DNA of 64,000 nucleotides from Kosakonia pseudosacchari (GCF_900184035.1 NZ_FXWP01000013.1:434001-498000); one strand, 5' to 3'. Counted from the stretch's first letter, positions 10,577 through 20,152 are shown. The notes: generated from the letters alone by a model not told the origin. Made by a program: numbers and translations.

Positions 10577-12118
10577 ATGACACAATTCATTTCACGGCAC
10601 TGGCGGGGACTCGCCGGCGTGATGTTCGCGCTGACCGCCATCCCTGCCTTTGCGGCGAAAGATGTGGTTGTCGCGGTGGGATCCAATTTCACTACCCTCG
10701 ACCCGTATGATGCCAACGACACACTGTCGCAGGCGATAGCGAAATCGTTCTATCAAGGGCTCTTTGGCCTTGATAAAGATATGCAGCTGGAATATGTGCT
10801 GGCCGAGAGCTACAGCATTTCTGCTGACGGCATGGTCTATACCATCAACTTGCGTCACGGCGTAAAGTTCCAGGATGGGACGGACTTTGACGCCGCAGCG
10901 GTAAAAGCGAACCTCGACCGGGCCAGTAATCCGCGCAATAGCCTCAAACGTTATAATCTGTATAAAAATATCGCCAGAACCGACGTGGTAGATGCCTACA
11001 CGGTAAAAATTACCCTGAAGCAGCCTTTTTCCGCCTTTATTAATATTCTCGCGCACCCGGCAAGCGCCATGATTTCTCCGGCGGCGCTGCAAAAGTATGG
11101 CAACGACATCGGTTTTCACCCCGTAGGCACCGGCCCGTATGAACTGGAAGCGTGGAACCAGACCGATTACGTGAAAGTGAAGCGATTCGCCGGGTACTGG
11201 CAGCAAGGTTTACCCAAGCTGGACTCCATTACCTGGCGGCCGGTGGTGGATAACAACACCCGCGCGGCAATGCTGCAAACCGGCGAAGCGCAGTTTGCCT
11301 TCCCCATTCCCTACGAACAGGCTGAAGTGCTGAAAAGAAACAGCAAGCTGGAACTGGTCGCCAGCCCGTCGATTATGCAGCGTTACATCAGCATGAATGT
11401 CACGCAAAAACCGTTCGATAATCCGAAAGTGCGCGAGGCAATCAACTACGCTATTAACCGCCCGGCGCTGGTGAAAGTAGCGTTCGCCGGTTTTGCGACG
11501 CCTGCTACCGGCGTTGTGCCGCCAACCATTGCCTATTCACAGGCTTATCAACCCTGGCCGTACGATCCGGCAAAAGCCCGCGAGCTGCTCAAAGAAGCCG
11601 GTTATCCGCAGGGATTCAGCACCACTTTGTGGTCGTCGCATAACCACAGCACCGCGCAGAAAGTATTACAGTTTACCCAGCAGCAACTGGCGCAGGTGGG
11701 TATCAAAGTGCAGGTGACGGCGATGGACGCCGGGCAGCGTGCAGCGGAAGTGGAAGCCAAAGGGCAGGCGCAGAGCGGTGTGCGCATGTTCTATACCGGC
11801 TGGTCGGCCTCGACCGGCGAAGCCGACTGGGCGTTGTCGCCGCTGTTCGCCTCGTGGAACTGGCCGCCAACGCAGTTCAACACCGCGTTTTACAGCAACT
11901 CGCAGGTGGATAAAGACCTGGCCGACGCGCTAAAAACCACGGATGCCGCGGAGAAAGAGCAGCTGTACAAACAGGCGCAGGATCTCATCTGGCAGGAGTC
12001 GCCGTGGGTGCCGCTGGTGGTAGAAAAGCTGGTTTCTGCGCATAACAAGAAGCTCACAGGGTTCTACATTATGCCCGATACCGGGTTCAGTTTTGATAAC
12101 GCGGATTTGGTGAAATAA
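10577..12118 (+). CDS. gsiB: Glutathione-binding periplasmic protein GsiB
   Basis: The 513-residue product (E. coli 512) is a family 5 extracellular solute-binding protein. A signal peptide ending in AIPAFA is predicted at about residue 26. It captures glutathione and related peptides in the periplasm and delivers them to GsiCD. The ATG at 10577 is preceded by AGGAG at a good distance. It lies 33 bases after gsiA in the same operon. Confidence 0.95.
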   Translation: MTQFISRHWRGLAGVMFALTAIPAFAAKDVVVAVGSNFTTLDPYDANDTLSQAIAKSFYQGLFGLDKDMQLEYVLAESYSISADGMVYTINLRHGVKFQDGTDFDAAAVKANLDRASNPRNSLKRYNLYKNIARTDVVDAYTVKITLKQPFSAFINILAHPASAMISPAALQKYGNDIGFHPVGTGPYELEAWNQTDYVKVKRFAGYWQQGLPKLDSITWRPVVDNNTRAAMLQTGEAQFAFPIPYEQAEVLKRNSKLELVASPSIMQRYISMNVTQKPFDNPKVREAINYAINRPALVKVAFAGFATPATGVVPPTIAYSQAYQPWPYDPAKARELLKEAGYPQGFSTTLWSSHNHSTAQKVLQFTQQQLAQVGIKVQVTAMDAGQRAAEVEAKGQAQSGVRMFYTGWSASTGEADWALSPLFASWNWPPTQFNTAFYSNSQVDKDLADALKTTDAAEKEQLYKQAQDLIWQESPWVPLVVEKLVSAHNKKLTGFYIMPDTGFSFDNADLVK

Positions 12119-12163
12119 CTCACTCCACCTCGCAGAGCAAAAGGAGGCGTGAGGGAACGCACA

Positions 12164-13084
12164 ATGCAAAATTATATTATTAAACGCTTGCTGGGCCTGA
12201 TCCCGACGCTACTGATTGTGGCGGTGCTGGTGTTTCTGTTTGTCCACTTGCTGCCGGGCGATCCGGCGCGGTTGATTGCCGGGCCGGAAGCCGATGCGCA
12301 GGTCATTGAGCTGGTGCGCCGTCAGCTTGGGCTGGATCAACCGCTGTGGCGGCAGTTCTGGCACTACATCGGCAATGTGCTGCAGGGTGATTTTGGCATC
12401 TCCATGGCCTCGCGCCGCCCGGTGGCGGAAGAGATAGCCAGCCGCTTTATGCCAACGCTACTGTTGACCATCACCAGCATGTGCTGGGCGATGCTGTTTG
12501 GGCTTGGCGCGGGGATTGCCGCCGCCGTATGGCGTAACCGCTGGCCGGATCATCTGGGGATGGCGCTGGCGGTAACGGGCATGTCATTCCCGGCCTTTGC
12601 GCTCGGCATGTTGCTGATGCAGATCTTCTCGGTTGAACTCGGCTGGCTGCCGACCGTCGGTGCTGATAGCTGGCGACACTATATTTTGCCGTCGTTAACG
12701 CTCGGCGCGGCCGTGGCGGCGGTGATGGCGCGTTTTACCCGCGCCTCGTTCGTGGACGTGCTCAACGAAGACTACATGCGCACCGCGCGCGCGAAAGGTG
12801 TGAGCGAGCGGTGGGTCATTCTCAAACATGGTCTGCGCAACGCGCTGATCCCGGTGGTCACCATGATGGGGCTACAATTCGGCTTTTTACTCGGCGGTTC
12901 CATTGTGGTGGAGAAAGTCTTTAACTGGCCGGGGCTGGGCCGTTTGCTGGTGGACTCGGTGGAGATGCGCGACTACCCGGTGATTCAGGCCGAGGTGCTG
13001 CTCTTCTCGCTGGAGTTTATTCTTATCAACTTGGTGGTGGATGTGCTCTACGCCGCCCTTAATCCCGCGATCAGGTACAAGTAA
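12164..13084 (+). CDS. gsiC: Glutathione ABC importer permease GsiC
   Basis: The 306-residue inner-membrane permease is of the DppB/OppB type, with about six membrane segments and the EAA-like loop near residues 200-225 ([20 protein letters not shown]). It pairs with GsiD to form the channel. The ATG at 12164 gives the same N-terminus as E. coli ([14 protein letters not shown]); an in-frame GTG at 12149 is too close to AAGGAGG to be a good start. Confidence 0.95.
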   Translation: MQNYIIKRLLGLIPTLLIVAVLVFLFVHLLPGDPARLIAGPEADAQVIELVRRQLGLDQPLWRQFWHYIGNVLQGDFGISMASRRPVAEEIASRFMPTLLLTITSMCWAMLFGLGAGIAAAVWRNRWPDHLGMALAVTGMSFPAFALGMLLMQIFSVELGWLPTVGADSWRHYILPSLTLGAAVAAVMARFTRASFVDVLNEDYMRTARAKGVSERWVILKHGLRNALIPVVTMMGLQFGFLLGGSIVVEKVFNWPGLGRLLVDSVEMRDYPVIQAEVLLFSLEFILINLVVDVLYAALNPAIRYK

Positions 13085-13086
13085 GG

Positions 13087-13998
13087 ATGCGATTATTAAA
13101 CTGGCGTCGACAGGCGGTATTAAACGCCATGCCCGTAGTCAAACCGGGGCATGTGCGCACGCCGTGGCATGAATTCTGGCGGCGTTTTTGCCGCCAGCCG
13201 CTGGCGATGGCCGCCGGGATTTTTGTGCTGCTGCTGATCCTGCTGGCGATTGCCGCCCCGTGGATAGCCCCGTTTGATGCGGAAAACTATTTTGACTACG
13301 ACCGGCTGAATGAAGGGCCGTCGCTGGTGCACTGGTTCGGCGTCGATTCGCTGGGGCGCGACATTTTAAGCCGTGTGCTGGTCGGTGCGCAGATTTCGCT
13401 TGCCGCTGGTCTTTTTGCGGTGCTGATTGGCGCGCTCATTGGTACGGTGCTGGGATTGCTGGCGGGTTACTACGAAGGCTGGTGGGATCGCCTGATTATG
13501 CGCATCTGTGATGTGCTGTTCGCGTTTCCCGGCATTCTGCTGGCGATTGCGGTGGTGGCGGTGATGGGCAGCGGCATGGCGAACGTGATCATCGCCGTGG
13601 CGGTGTTCTCCGTGCCGGCGTTTGCCCGTCTGGTGCGCGGCAACACGCTGGTACTCAAGCAACAAACCTTTATCGAATCCGCGCGCAGCATCGGGGCCAG
13701 CGATGCGGTGATCCTGTTTCACCATATTCTGCCGGGCACGGTATCGTCGATTGTGGTCTATTTCACCATGCGCATTGGCACGTCGATTATTTCAGCCGCC
13801 AGCCTCTCATTTTTAGGCCTGGGCGCGCAGCCGCCAACGCCGGAGTGGGGAGCAATGCTTAACGAAGCGCGTGCGGATATGGTGATTGCGCCGCATGTGG
13901 CGCTGTTCCCTTCGCTGGCGATTTTTCTGACGGTGCTGGCGTTTAACCTGCTGGGTGATGGCCTGCGCGACGCGCTGGACCCGAAGATTAAGGGATAG
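13087..13998 (+). CDS. gsiD: Glutathione ABC importer permease GsiD
   Basis: The 303-residue permease is of the DppC/OppC type, with a long cytoplasmic N-terminus, about six membrane segments and the EAA loop [20 protein letters not shown]. It begins 2 bases after gsiC, so translation is probably coupled. It ends the operon before a strong hairpin. In E. coli the next genes are yliE and yliF; here rimO follows directly. Confidence 0.95.
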   Translation: MRLLNWRRQAVLNAMPVVKPGHVRTPWHEFWRRFCRQPLAMAAGIFVLLLILLAIAAPWIAPFDAENYFDYDRLNEGPSLVHWFGVDSLGRDILSRVLVGAQISLAAGLFAVLIGALIGTVLGLLAGYYEGWWDRLIMRICDVLFAFPGILLAIAVVAVMGSGMANVIIAVAVFSVPAFARLVRGNTLVLKQQTFIESARSIGASDAVILFHHILPGTVSSIVVYFTMRIGTSIISAASLSFLGLGAQPPTPEWGAMLNEARADMVIAPHVALFPSLAIFLTVLAFNLLGDGLRDALDPKIKG

Positions 13999-14002
13999 AA
14001 GA

Positions 14003-14028
14003 TTCCCTCTCCGTAGGAGGAGAGGGAA
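14003..14028. terminator. Hairpin between gsiD and rimO
   Basis: Perfect 10-base arms TTCCCTCTCC and GGAGAGGGAA flank a 6-base loop, between the convergent ends of gsiD and rimO. Thymine runs are poor on both strands, so termination strength is uncertain. Confidence 0.5.
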
Positions 14029-14035
14029 GAACGAT

Positions 14036-15361
14036 TTAAACGCGGGAGCCCCACAGATCGTATTCGTCGGCGTTTTCCACTTTCACGCGGACAACGTCGC
14101 CTGGTTTAACACCGGTTTCGCCGTTCAGGTACACCGCGCCGTCGATTTCCGGCGCGTCTGCCATGCTGCGGCCAATTGCGCCTTCTTCGTCGACTTCATC
14201 GATGATCACCAGAATTTCGCGGCCGATTTTTTCCTGCAAGCGCTCGGCGGAGATCTGCTGTTGCAGTTGCATAAAGCGGTTCCAGCGCTCCTCTTTCACC
14301 TCTTCCGGCACCTGATCGGCCAGTTCGTTGGCGGTTGCGCCTTCTACCGGGCTGTATTTAAAGCAGCCGACGCGATCCAGACGCGCTTCTTTGAGGAAAT
14401 CGAGCAGCATCTGGAAATCTTCTTCGGTTTCGCCAGGGAAACCGACGATAAAGGTGGAACGCAGCGTCAGTTCCGGGCAGATTTCACGCCACTGCTTAAT
14501 GCGCGCCAGTTGCCTGTCGACCGCGCCGGGGCGCTTCATCAGCTTCAGAATGCGCGGGCTGGCGTGTTGCAGCGGAATATCCAGATACGGCAGGATTTTG
14601 CCTTCCGCCATCAGCGGAATGACATCATCAACGTGCGGATAGGGGTAAACGTAATGCAGACGCGTCCAGACACCGAGTTTCGCCAGTTGCTCGCACAGGC
14701 CGACCATGCTGGTTTTCACCGGCTCGCCGTTGTGAAAGCCCATGCGGTGTTTGACATCCACGCCGTAGGCGGAAGTGTCCTGCGAGATCACCAGCAACTC
14801 TTTCACGCCCGCATCGACCAGACGTTTGGCTTCGGCTAACACGTCGCCAATCGGACGGCTCACCAGATCGCCACGCATCGACGGAATAATGCAGAATGTG
14901 CAGCGGTGGTTACAGCCTTCGGAAATTTTCAGGTAAGCGTAGTGGCGCGGCGTCAGTTTTACGCCCTGTTCCGGCACCAGGCTCAGGAACGGATTGTGCT
15001 TCGGTTTCGGCACGTAGTGGTGTACATGCTCCAGCACCTGCTCGTAACTGTGCGGCCCGGTGATCTCCAGCACTTTCGGATGGACTTCGCGGATCTGATC
15101 CTCTTTTGCGCCCAGGCAGCCGGTCACAATCACCTTGCCGTTTTCATTCAGCGCTTCGCCGATGGCTTCCAGTGACTCTTGCACCGCGCTGTCGATAAAA
15201 CCGCAGGTGTTGACGATAACCATATCGGCGTTGTCATAGCTTGGCACCACGTCATAGCCTTCGGTGCGCAGCTCGGTGAGGATACGTTCGGAATCCACCA
15301 GGTTTTTCGGACAGCCAAGAGAGACAAAGCCGATTTTCGGCTGCAGGTTCACATTGCTCAT
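14036..15361 (-). CDS. rimO: Ribosomal protein S12 methylthiotransferase RimO
   Basis: The 441-residue product has exactly the E. coli length. N-terminal MTTase cysteines are C17, C53 and C82; radical SAM cysteines are C150, C154 and C157 (CNHRCTFC); a TRAM domain forms the C-terminus. It adds a methylthio group to the conserved aspartate of ribosomal protein S12 using two iron-sulfur clusters. It stands alone, with an unremarkable start. Confidence 0.96.
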   Translation of the reverse strand: MSNVNLQPKIGFVSLGCPKNLVDSERILTELRTEGYDVVPSYDNADMVIVNTCGFIDSAVQESLEAIGEALNENGKVIVTGCLGAKEDQIREVHPKVLEITGPHSYEQVLEHVHHYVPKPKHNPFLSLVPEQGVKLTPRHYAYLKISEGCNHRCTFCIIPSMRGDLVSRPIGDVLAEAKRLVDAGVKELLVISQDTSAYGVDVKHRMGFHNGEPVKTSMVGLCEQLAKLGVWTRLHYVYPYPHVDDVIPLMAEGKILPYLDIPLQHASPRILKLMKRPGAVDRQLARIKQWREICPELTLRSTFIVGFPGETEEDFQMLLDFLKEARLDRVGCFKYSPVEGATANELADQVPEEVKEERWNRFMQLQQQISAERLQEKIGREILVIIDEVDEEGAIGRSMADAPEIDGAVYLNGETGVKPGDVVRVKVENADEYDLWGSRV

Positions 15362-15461
15362 AGTTCAAAAAGTAATCAGTTATAGGATCTTAGGGCAGGG
15401 ATTGTACAGGGCTCTCGCCTGGATTTATAGGGTAATTAAGGGGGAATACTTACAGAAGCAC

Positions 15462-15674
15462 ATGCGGCCTACAAAGAGAATGCCGCAGAAAGTAATTAGA
15501 TGGATAACTCACAAGGGGGCTGTTGCATATCAGCCTGAATATTTGCAAGCAGTAAATTCACCTCGCTATTACAGCGTGATCGGTGGCAACAGCCCGGAGG
15601 ACTTAGGACGACCTGATCCTGAGGACATTATCTTTCTACCAAGGCACGGCATTTTATGTGGATCTTCATACTGA
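15462..15674 (+). CDS. Small ORF of doubtful coding status (70 residues)
   Basis: The 470-base gap between rimO and the next gene contains one open frame on the plus strand. It starts MRPTKRMPQKVIRW and ends RHGILCGSSY. No family is recognised, and the ribosome site is weak (AGAAG). The base composition is lower in GC than the flanking genes. It may be a small accessory protein or a decayed remnant of an inserted gene. Confidence 0.25.
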   Translation: MRPTKRMPQKVIRWITHKGAVAYQPEYLQAVNSPRYYSVIGGNSPEDLGRPDPEDIIFLPRHGILCGSSY

Positions 15675-15778
15675 ATATCACACCTCGCAGACAAGCGATT
15701 TTTGCCGGGTTCGTTGTATGGTTTGCATCAATACAGCTTTGCTTTGAAGCGTTTCTGGCATAAGCGGTATGCTCCTTT

Positions 15779-15805
15779 TTGACAGCGCTGTCATGCCCTT
15801 ACACT
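15779..15805 (+). promoter_or_regulatory. Promoter overlapped by a LacI-type palindrome
   Basis: TTGACA at 15779 and TACACT at 15800 form a candidate promoter with a short 15-base spacer, 26 bases before the next start codon. The -35 hexamer is embedded in the perfect 14-base palindrome TGACAGCGCTGTCA (15780-15793), with a central CG as in LacI/GalR-family operators. Repressor binding would block the promoter. Confidence 0.5.
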
Positions 15806-15830
15806 GTTAATCATCAAAGGAACGCAAAAC

Positions 15831-16238
15831 ATGAAAACCAAATTACATGCACTTTTCTTGCTGGGATTCCTGTCGTTCGGAAGCCAGGCTGAATCATTCA
15901 CTATTAATGCTAAAGCCCACTGTATTTATCCGCCGCTGAGTAATGTGGCATTGCAGGCTGGAACAGCATTGCAGTTCCAGTTGGCGCCAGGTACATATAC
16001 GATGTCGCTGTTATCCAATAATATGAGCTGCATGAACGGTTCGTTAGCGAATGGCTGCAATATTAGCACAATCTATTTGCAGGGCGGCTTGGGGAATGGG
16101 CGCTGGGGCTTAACGCTCAGCACTACGCCGATTACGGTTAACGTACCGACGGTTTCCAAATTCATGGCGTATGTCACAGATGATAACTGCGTTGATAACA
16201 CTGGGCAGGCGACGATTCAGGCAGACAAAATCCAGTAA
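15831..16238 (+). CDS. Secreted protein of unknown function (135 residues)
   Basis: MKTKLHALFLLGFLSFGSQA is a clear signal peptide, leaving a mature protein of about 115 residues rich in beta-prone sequence, Thr, Ser and Asn, with four mature cysteines. The C-terminal stretch (YVTDDNCVDNTGQATI) faintly recalls the calcium-binding loop of the PA-IL galactose lectin fold, but this is only a visual impression. A good ribosome site (AAAGGAACG) precedes the ATG. It is a single gene with its own promoter/operator and terminator. It is absent from the E. coli rimO-bssR interval. Confidence 0.75.
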   Translation: MKTKLHALFLLGFLSFGSQAESFTINAKAHCIYPPLSNVALQAGTALQFQLAPGTYTMSLLSNNMSCMNGSLANGCNISTIYLQGGLGNGRWGLTLSTTPITVNVPTVSKFMAYVTDDNCVDNTGQATIQADKIQ

Positions 16239-16257
16239 CCTTCGCTCTTTTTACCTT

Positions 16258-16287
16258 AAAGCCGCACCGCTTCAGGGGCGGCTTTTT
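16258..16287 (+). terminator. Intrinsic terminator of the secreted-protein gene
   Basis: AAAGCCGC and GCGGCTTT form the stem, followed by further thymines (run of five). It lies 20 bases after the stop codon. Confidence 0.85.
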
Positions 16288-16477
16288 CCTGCGCAGTAGT
16301 AAATGACGCTAAGAAAAGAACCCTGCCGACGGTAACGTTGAGGTGTGTTCGAAAGATATGGACCTATGGCGAATTTGTTGCAATTAAGAATAATTCCTAT
16401 TAACTTTTGCCCGGTTCAATTTCATTTTTCAGTCGGAGCAGCCAGAGCTGCGTTTTGATAATATAAGGGAAAACGGC

Positions 16478-17377
16478 ATGATCAATTGTCGAGCTTATGC
16501 CATGCGCTTGGTGCCTTTTCTGCTGTTCTGCGCGGCTAACAGTTATGCCCGCCCGGACATGACTCCGCTGGGGCCAAATATCGCCGATAAAGGCTCCGCG
16601 TTTTACCATTTCACCATCAATACCTTTGATTCCGCTGATGGCAAGCGCCACTACAATGTGTGGACCGCCATCCCGAATAAAAAGCCGCCTGCTCGCGGTT
16701 ATCCGGTGCTCTATCTACTGGATGGCAACGCGGTGATGGACCGGTTATCAGATGACCTGTTGCAAAAACTGTCGCAGCGCGATGCGCCCGTGCTGGTAGC
16801 GATTGGCTATCAAACCGATCTGCCGTTTGATTTAACCGCCAGAGCGTATGATTACACGCCCGCAACGCAAAGCGGCCCGCAGAACTTGCGCGGCAGGGCC
16901 GGTGGTGGTAGCGCTGTTTTCCGTGCGTTACTGGAACACACCATTGCACCGCAGGCAGAAAAAGATCTTGCTATTGACCCGCAAAAGCGGGCGCTATGGG
17001 GACACTCGTACGGCGGATTGTTCGTGCTGGAGAGCTTTTTAGCGTCCGGCTTCTTTCATTCGTTCTACGCAGCCGTTCCTTCACTGGATCGTAATAACGC
17101 TGCGCTGCTCAGCGCGCTTGAGCATGTCAACAAAGTGCAGGGCAGCCAGAAATCACTGTGGTTTATGGAAGGCGACGGCGATAGAAAAGCGCGGGACGAA
17201 AACGCCACGTCGGACGTGTTAAATGCGGTGAGCCAGACAGTATCACGCCTGCGCAGCAGAGGAATACCAGCGACTTATCGGCTTTATCCTGGCCTGACGC
17301 ACGGCGCGATGTTTGCCGCGTCGATGCATTCGGCGCTGTGGCATATGTCCGGCGAGACGTTCCCTGAAGCAGAGTAA
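16478..17377 (+). CDS. IroE-like periplasmic alpha/beta-hydrolase (esterase)
   Basis: The 299-residue product has a hydrophobic N-terminus (about residues 8-24), then a segment RPDMTPLGPNIADKGS that closely resembles the start of mature IroE. The nucleophile elbow is GHSYGG (Ser177), the probable catalytic His is H275 (LTHGAMF), and DGNAVMDRL matches the oxyanion region. IroE is a periplasmic trilactone esterase that linearises enterobactin-type siderophores. No iro or ent genes lie nearby, so the substrate here is inferred. The start at 16478 has an AAGGGA ribosome site. No convincing Fur box was found upstream. A paralogous esterase function is possible. Confidence 0.8.
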   Translation: MINCRAYAMRLVPFLLFCAANSYARPDMTPLGPNIADKGSAFYHFTINTFDSADGKRHYNVWTAIPNKKPPARGYPVLYLLDGNAVMDRLSDDLLQKLSQRDAPVLVAIGYQTDLPFDLTARAYDYTPATQSGPQNLRGRAGGGSAVFRALLEHTIAPQAEKDLAIDPQKRALWGHSYGGLFVLESFLASGFFHSFYAAVPSLDRNNAALLSALEHVNKVQGSQKSLWFMEGDGDRKARDENATSDVLNAVSQTVSRLRSRGIPATYRLYPGLTHGAMFAASMHSALWHMSGETFPEAE

Positions 17378-17380
17378 AAG

Positions 17381-17398
17381 AGGCCGCGAAGGCGGCCT
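17381..17398. terminator. Hairpin between convergent genes
   Basis: AGGCCGC and GCGGCCT flank GAAG, directly after the esterase stop codon and before the end of the convergent small gene. It could act as a terminator for either side; the thymine run is weak. Confidence 0.5.
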
Positions 17399-17406
17399 TC
17401 TGCGGC

Positions 17407-17664
17407 TTAGCTCAACGCATAAATGGCGGCGAAAATAGTGGCGGGAATACACCAGTCTTTGGTGAACTCTTCAAGCGCTTCCAGGTTCTCTTTGAAATGT
17501 GCCAGCATGATATCAATTGCCTGCGCTTCGTCTTCCGCCTGGGTTTCAAACGGCATTTTGCGAAAGCCTTCAGCTTTAAGCTGCCGCACTTCTTCTGCCG
17601 ACAAGGCTTTTTTCTCATAGACATTCACGGCAATGTCACTGGAGTAGAATACATAGGTTTTCAT
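17407..17664 (-). CDS. Small protein of unknown function (85 residues)
   Basis: The sequence starts MKTYVFYSSDIAVNVYEKKA and ends with a short hydrophobic segment (CIPATIFAAIYALS). The middle is acidic and helical (ETQAEDEAQAIDIMLAHFKE). An AAGGAAG ribosome site precedes the ATG, and codon use looks like that of neighbouring genes, so it is probably real. I do not recognise a family. It is single, convergent to the IroE-like esterase and divergent from the GNAT gene. Confidence 0.7.
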   Translation of the reverse strand: MKTYVFYSSDIAVNVYEKKALSAEEVRQLKAEGFRKMPFETQAEDEAQAIDIMLAHFKENLEALEEFTKDWCIPATIFAAIYALS

Positions 17665-17870
17665 GACATCTTCCTTGTAAATGAAACGGTTGGTGGCAGT
17701 TGTGTTATCGGCATCGGGTAACGATCGTTTACCCCTGAGCGCTGGAAATGCTTACTATGCGCTTCGCTTAGCCGGCAAAAAAGCCCCTGGTTTTCGTCTT
17801 TTCTCACGCTCACCGGTGCGCAAAATTCATGCTAATTTGAACGTTTTCCTCATGTGATAAGGGCAAGGTT

Positions 17871-18341
17871 ATGGCAAATTTCGACGTTCAGGAGTGGCGC
17901 AAAGAGAATTATCTGGTAACAACCGACGCCGAAAAGCAGGATATCGCAGCGATTCACCGTTATCTGACACGATCCACATGGGCTGTGGGAATGGACCGGG
18001 AAACGGTAGCGATCTCGGTGCAAAATAGCCTTAATTTTGGTCTTTTTCATGGTGATGAGCAGATAGGGTTTGCCCGGTTAGTCACCGATTACGCCACCTT
18101 CGCGTACTTGTGTGATGTATATGTGCTGGAAGCGTATCAGGGGCAAAAACTGGGGAAATGGTTAATCGCCTGCTGCCATGCGCACCCGCTTTTTGCAAAA
18201 CTGCGCCGGATTGTTCTCTTTACGTCCACCGCGCCCTGGCTGTACGCGCAGGCGGGCTACGAGCCTGTCAACCGGCCCGATTATACGTGGACGATTGCCC
18301 GCCCGGACATTTACAAACAGGCCAGGCGGACGGAAAAGTAG
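17871..18341 (+). CDS. GNAT family N-acetyltransferase
   Basis: The 156-residue product carries the GNAT fold. IGFARLVTDYATFAYLCDVYV gives the central beta strands, followed by the acetyl-CoA-binding turn YQGQKLGKWLI (Q-x2-x-G-x pattern), and ends with a Tyr-containing segment (YAQAGYEPV) typical of motif B. It transfers an acetyl group from acetyl-CoA to an unknown amine. It is monocistronic and belongs to the accessory rimO-bssR block. Confidence 0.85.
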   Translation: MANFDVQEWRKENYLVTTDAEKQDIAAIHRYLTRSTWAVGMDRETVAISVQNSLNFGLFHGDEQIGFARLVTDYATFAYLCDVYVLEAYQGQKLGKWLIACCHAHPLFAKLRRIVLFTSTAPWLYAQAGYEPVNRPDYTWTIARPDIYKQARRTEK

Positions 18342-18448
18342 TTCGCAAGCCCGCTTGCGGCGAAACATAGCCATCACGCGTTGTCATTGAAATGCGCACT
18401 CCGCGCTGGTAAAACCGTCCGGCTTAACCACTCCGGGAAGGAAAAATG

Positions 18449-18718
18449 ATGCGCACGGCAATCATTAAGATTCTGGCGGGGCTGCTGTATGTGGTACTCG
18501 CCTTTTTTATCAGCGCTGTCATCAAGCCGGTTAACCTGTTCTGGGCGTGGTCATCGGGCTGGTTGTTTGATCTGCTCTGGCGGCACCAGCTGATTACCGA
18601 CACCTACGAATGGGGAATGGATCCGCCGGGCACCATTATGCTGGTGCTCATCGTGCTGGCTATCGCCTGGCTTTTAGCGCGCGGTGTGAAAGTGCTGCGC
18701 GCTAAAATGGGTCTCTAA
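18449..18718 (+). CDS. Small inner-membrane protein (89 residues)
   Basis: Two strongly hydrophobic segments (about residues 6-25 and 60-78) flank a Trp-rich loop (FWAWSSGWLFDLLW). No family is recognised. ATG codons at 18446 and 18449 are both possible; AAGGA is 6 bases before the second, which is preferred. It lies 107 bases after the acetyltransferase and ends 10 bases before the convergent Nudix gene. Confidence 0.65.
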   Translation: MRTAIIKILAGLLYVVLAFFISAVIKPVNLFWAWSSGWLFDLLWRHQLITDTYEWGMDPPGTIMLVLIVLAIAWLLARGVKVLRAKMGL

Positions 18719-18728
18719 GGGCGGCGTT

Positions 18729-19163
18729 TCACCAGCCATATTCGGAGTAGGGTTGTCCCGCGGCAATCTGCTCAATCGCTTGTTTGACATAACCAATCGT
18801 GTTTTCAGGTAAATCGTCAATGGCGTGCCAGCATAAATCGCCATGTTTCTCTGGCTCGGCGATAAACGGTTCGCCCTGCCAGCGGGTGCAACAGAAAAAG
18901 TGCCCCATCCACGAGCGATTCTCTGTCCAGACGTGCAAAGTATGCGCCAGGTGAAGATCCTCCGGTGCGATTACCACACCGGTTTCCTCGTTGGCTTCTC
19001 TGGCGGCGGCCGCCAGCGTTTCATGCTGCTCAAGACCACCGGCAGGCAAACTATAGCAACCGTCCATCCAGCCTGTTCCGGTGCGTTTAAGCATGCAAAT
19101 CCGCTGCGCTTTTCTCAGCAACACAAATACCGCAACCGGTAAGTTATAGCGTTCTCGCTTCAT
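18729..19163 (-). CDS. Nudix hydrolase with a shortened Nudix box
   Basis: The 144-residue product has the Nudix fold: LPAGGLEQHE begins the Nudix box and REANEETGV ends it. The box normally reads G-x5-E-x7-R-E-x2-E-E-x-G-U. Here only six residues (TLAAAA) separate the first glutamate from RE, one fewer than the consensus; translation of 18990-19050 confirms this. All metal-binding glutamates are present. The helix register is therefore shifted, and activity cannot be assumed. It is the third gene of a GST-SH3-Nudix operon, 10 bases after the SH3 gene. Confidence 0.85.
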   Translation of the reverse strand: MKRERYNLPVAVFVLLRKAQRICMLKRTGTGWMDGCYSLPAGGLEQHETLAAAAREANEETGVVIAPEDLHLAHTLHVWTENRSWMGHFFCCTRWQGEPFIAEPEKHGDLCWHAIDDLPENTIGYVKQAIEQIAAGQPYSEYGW

Positions 19164-19173
19164 GTGATTCCCA

Positions 19174-19542
19174 CTATTTTTCCCATAACCTGACGCACTC
19201 CTGCGGCAGCCAACCCTTTTCCCCGTCCGCTTTCTGCGCGTAATACCAGCCGTTGAGGGCGTTAATCAGCGTAAGCGTTTCTCCCACACGCACGGTCAGT
19301 TCATGCGCGCAGTAGTCATCACGCGCACGGCCTTCATACGCGCTAAGGGGTGCGAAAAGTTGCTGCGGCGCCCAACCACTTTTCCCCGACGCCAACGTCA
19401 CCCACACCCAGCCGCGCCACTGTAAATCGCAGTGGCTTATCAGTACATGCTCGCCTTTGCTCACCGCAATCGGATCGGGATACGCCGAAGTGTAATCGCG
19501 GGTAACATTCGCCCGGGATAGCATCGCGTTACACCATGCCAT
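19174..19542 (-). CDS. Bacterial SH3-like two-domain protein
   Basis: The 122-residue cytoplasmic protein shows two SH3-type repeats. One is near residues 15-65 (ending KSGWAPQQLF) and the second at 75-120 (ending EKGWLPQECVRLW). The pattern aLxVxxGExLxll...GWxxa...GWlP is typical of variant SH3 domains. There is no signal peptide. The first ATG at 19542 overlaps the end of the GST gene by 14 bases, and the Nudix gene follows after 10 bases. The binding partner is unknown. Confidence 0.75.
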   Translation of the reverse strand: MAWCNAMLSRANVTRDYTSAYPDPIAVSKGEHVLISHCDLQWRGWVWVTLASGKSGWAPQQLFAPLSAYEGRARDDYCAHELTVRVGETLTLINALNGWYYAQKADGEKGWLPQECVRLWEK

Positions 19543-20152
19543 TATTGCCGTGGTGCAAAAATGCCGGGCGCTGGTTTAATCGTTCAAACCACGCGTCGAT
19601 AGCGGGAACGGGCGGGTGGTCAAACGGTGTCATCTTCCAGCGGTTGACCGACAGTCCCAGCACCACATCCGCCAGCGTAAAGGTGTCGCCTGCAGCGAAT
19701 GCGCCGGTGCGCTGCAACTGCTTTTCCAGAATGCCGATACAGTGATTCCACTCTTTGATGCCTGCTGCGATGGCTTTCGGGTCGTTAAACGCCGGGTTCT
19801 TGCGCGCCAGCGCCGGGAAGACATAGCGCCAGGCGTTGTTGAATTCGGTGGCCTGCCAGTCCATCCAGTGTTCAACGTTGGCACAGGCTTGCGGTTCGCT
19901 GGGGAGCAAATCTTCACGCCCGGCTTTACGCACCAGATAGCGGCAAATCGAATTGGACTCCCACAGTACAAAACCGTCGTCTATTAGCACTGGCACCATT
20001 GCGTTAGGGTTCATGGCGCGGAATTCATCCGTTTCCGTGGAGGCAAAACCGCTGCCATAATCTTCCTGCACATAATCCAGCCCGGCTTCTTCACAGGTCC
20101 AGAGTACTTTTCGCACATTGATCGACGTCGTTTTGCCAAGAATGGTAAGCAT
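19529..20152 (-). CDS. Glutathione S-transferase family protein
   Basis: The 207-residue product starts MLTILGKTTSINVRKVLW, a thioredoxin-like N-terminal domain of the beta/theta GST type. MVPVLIDD holds the cis-proline and WESNSICRYL the glutathione gamma-Glu site. An all-helical C-terminal domain follows (FTLADVVLGLSVNRW). It is distinct from GstB later in the window. The longer frame upstream lacks GST similarity, so the start is placed at 20152 despite a weak ribosome site. It leads a three-gene operon with SH3 and Nudix genes. Confidence 0.88.
   Translation of the reverse strand: MLTILGKTTSINVRKVLWTCEEAGLDYVQEDYGSGFASTETDEFRAMNPNAMVPVLIDDGFVLWESNSICRYLVRKAGREDLLPSEPQACANVEHWMDWQATEFNNAWRYVFPALARKNPAFNDPKAIAAGIKEWNHCIGILEKQLQRTGAFAAGDTFTLADVVLGLSVNRWKMTPFDHPPVPAIDAWFERLNQRPAFLHHGNNGMV

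Noticed and set aside
16400-16477. Possible Fur box upstream of the IroE-like esterase
   Set aside because: AAGAATAATTCCTATT has only partial hexamer matches to GATAAT; not good enough to call.
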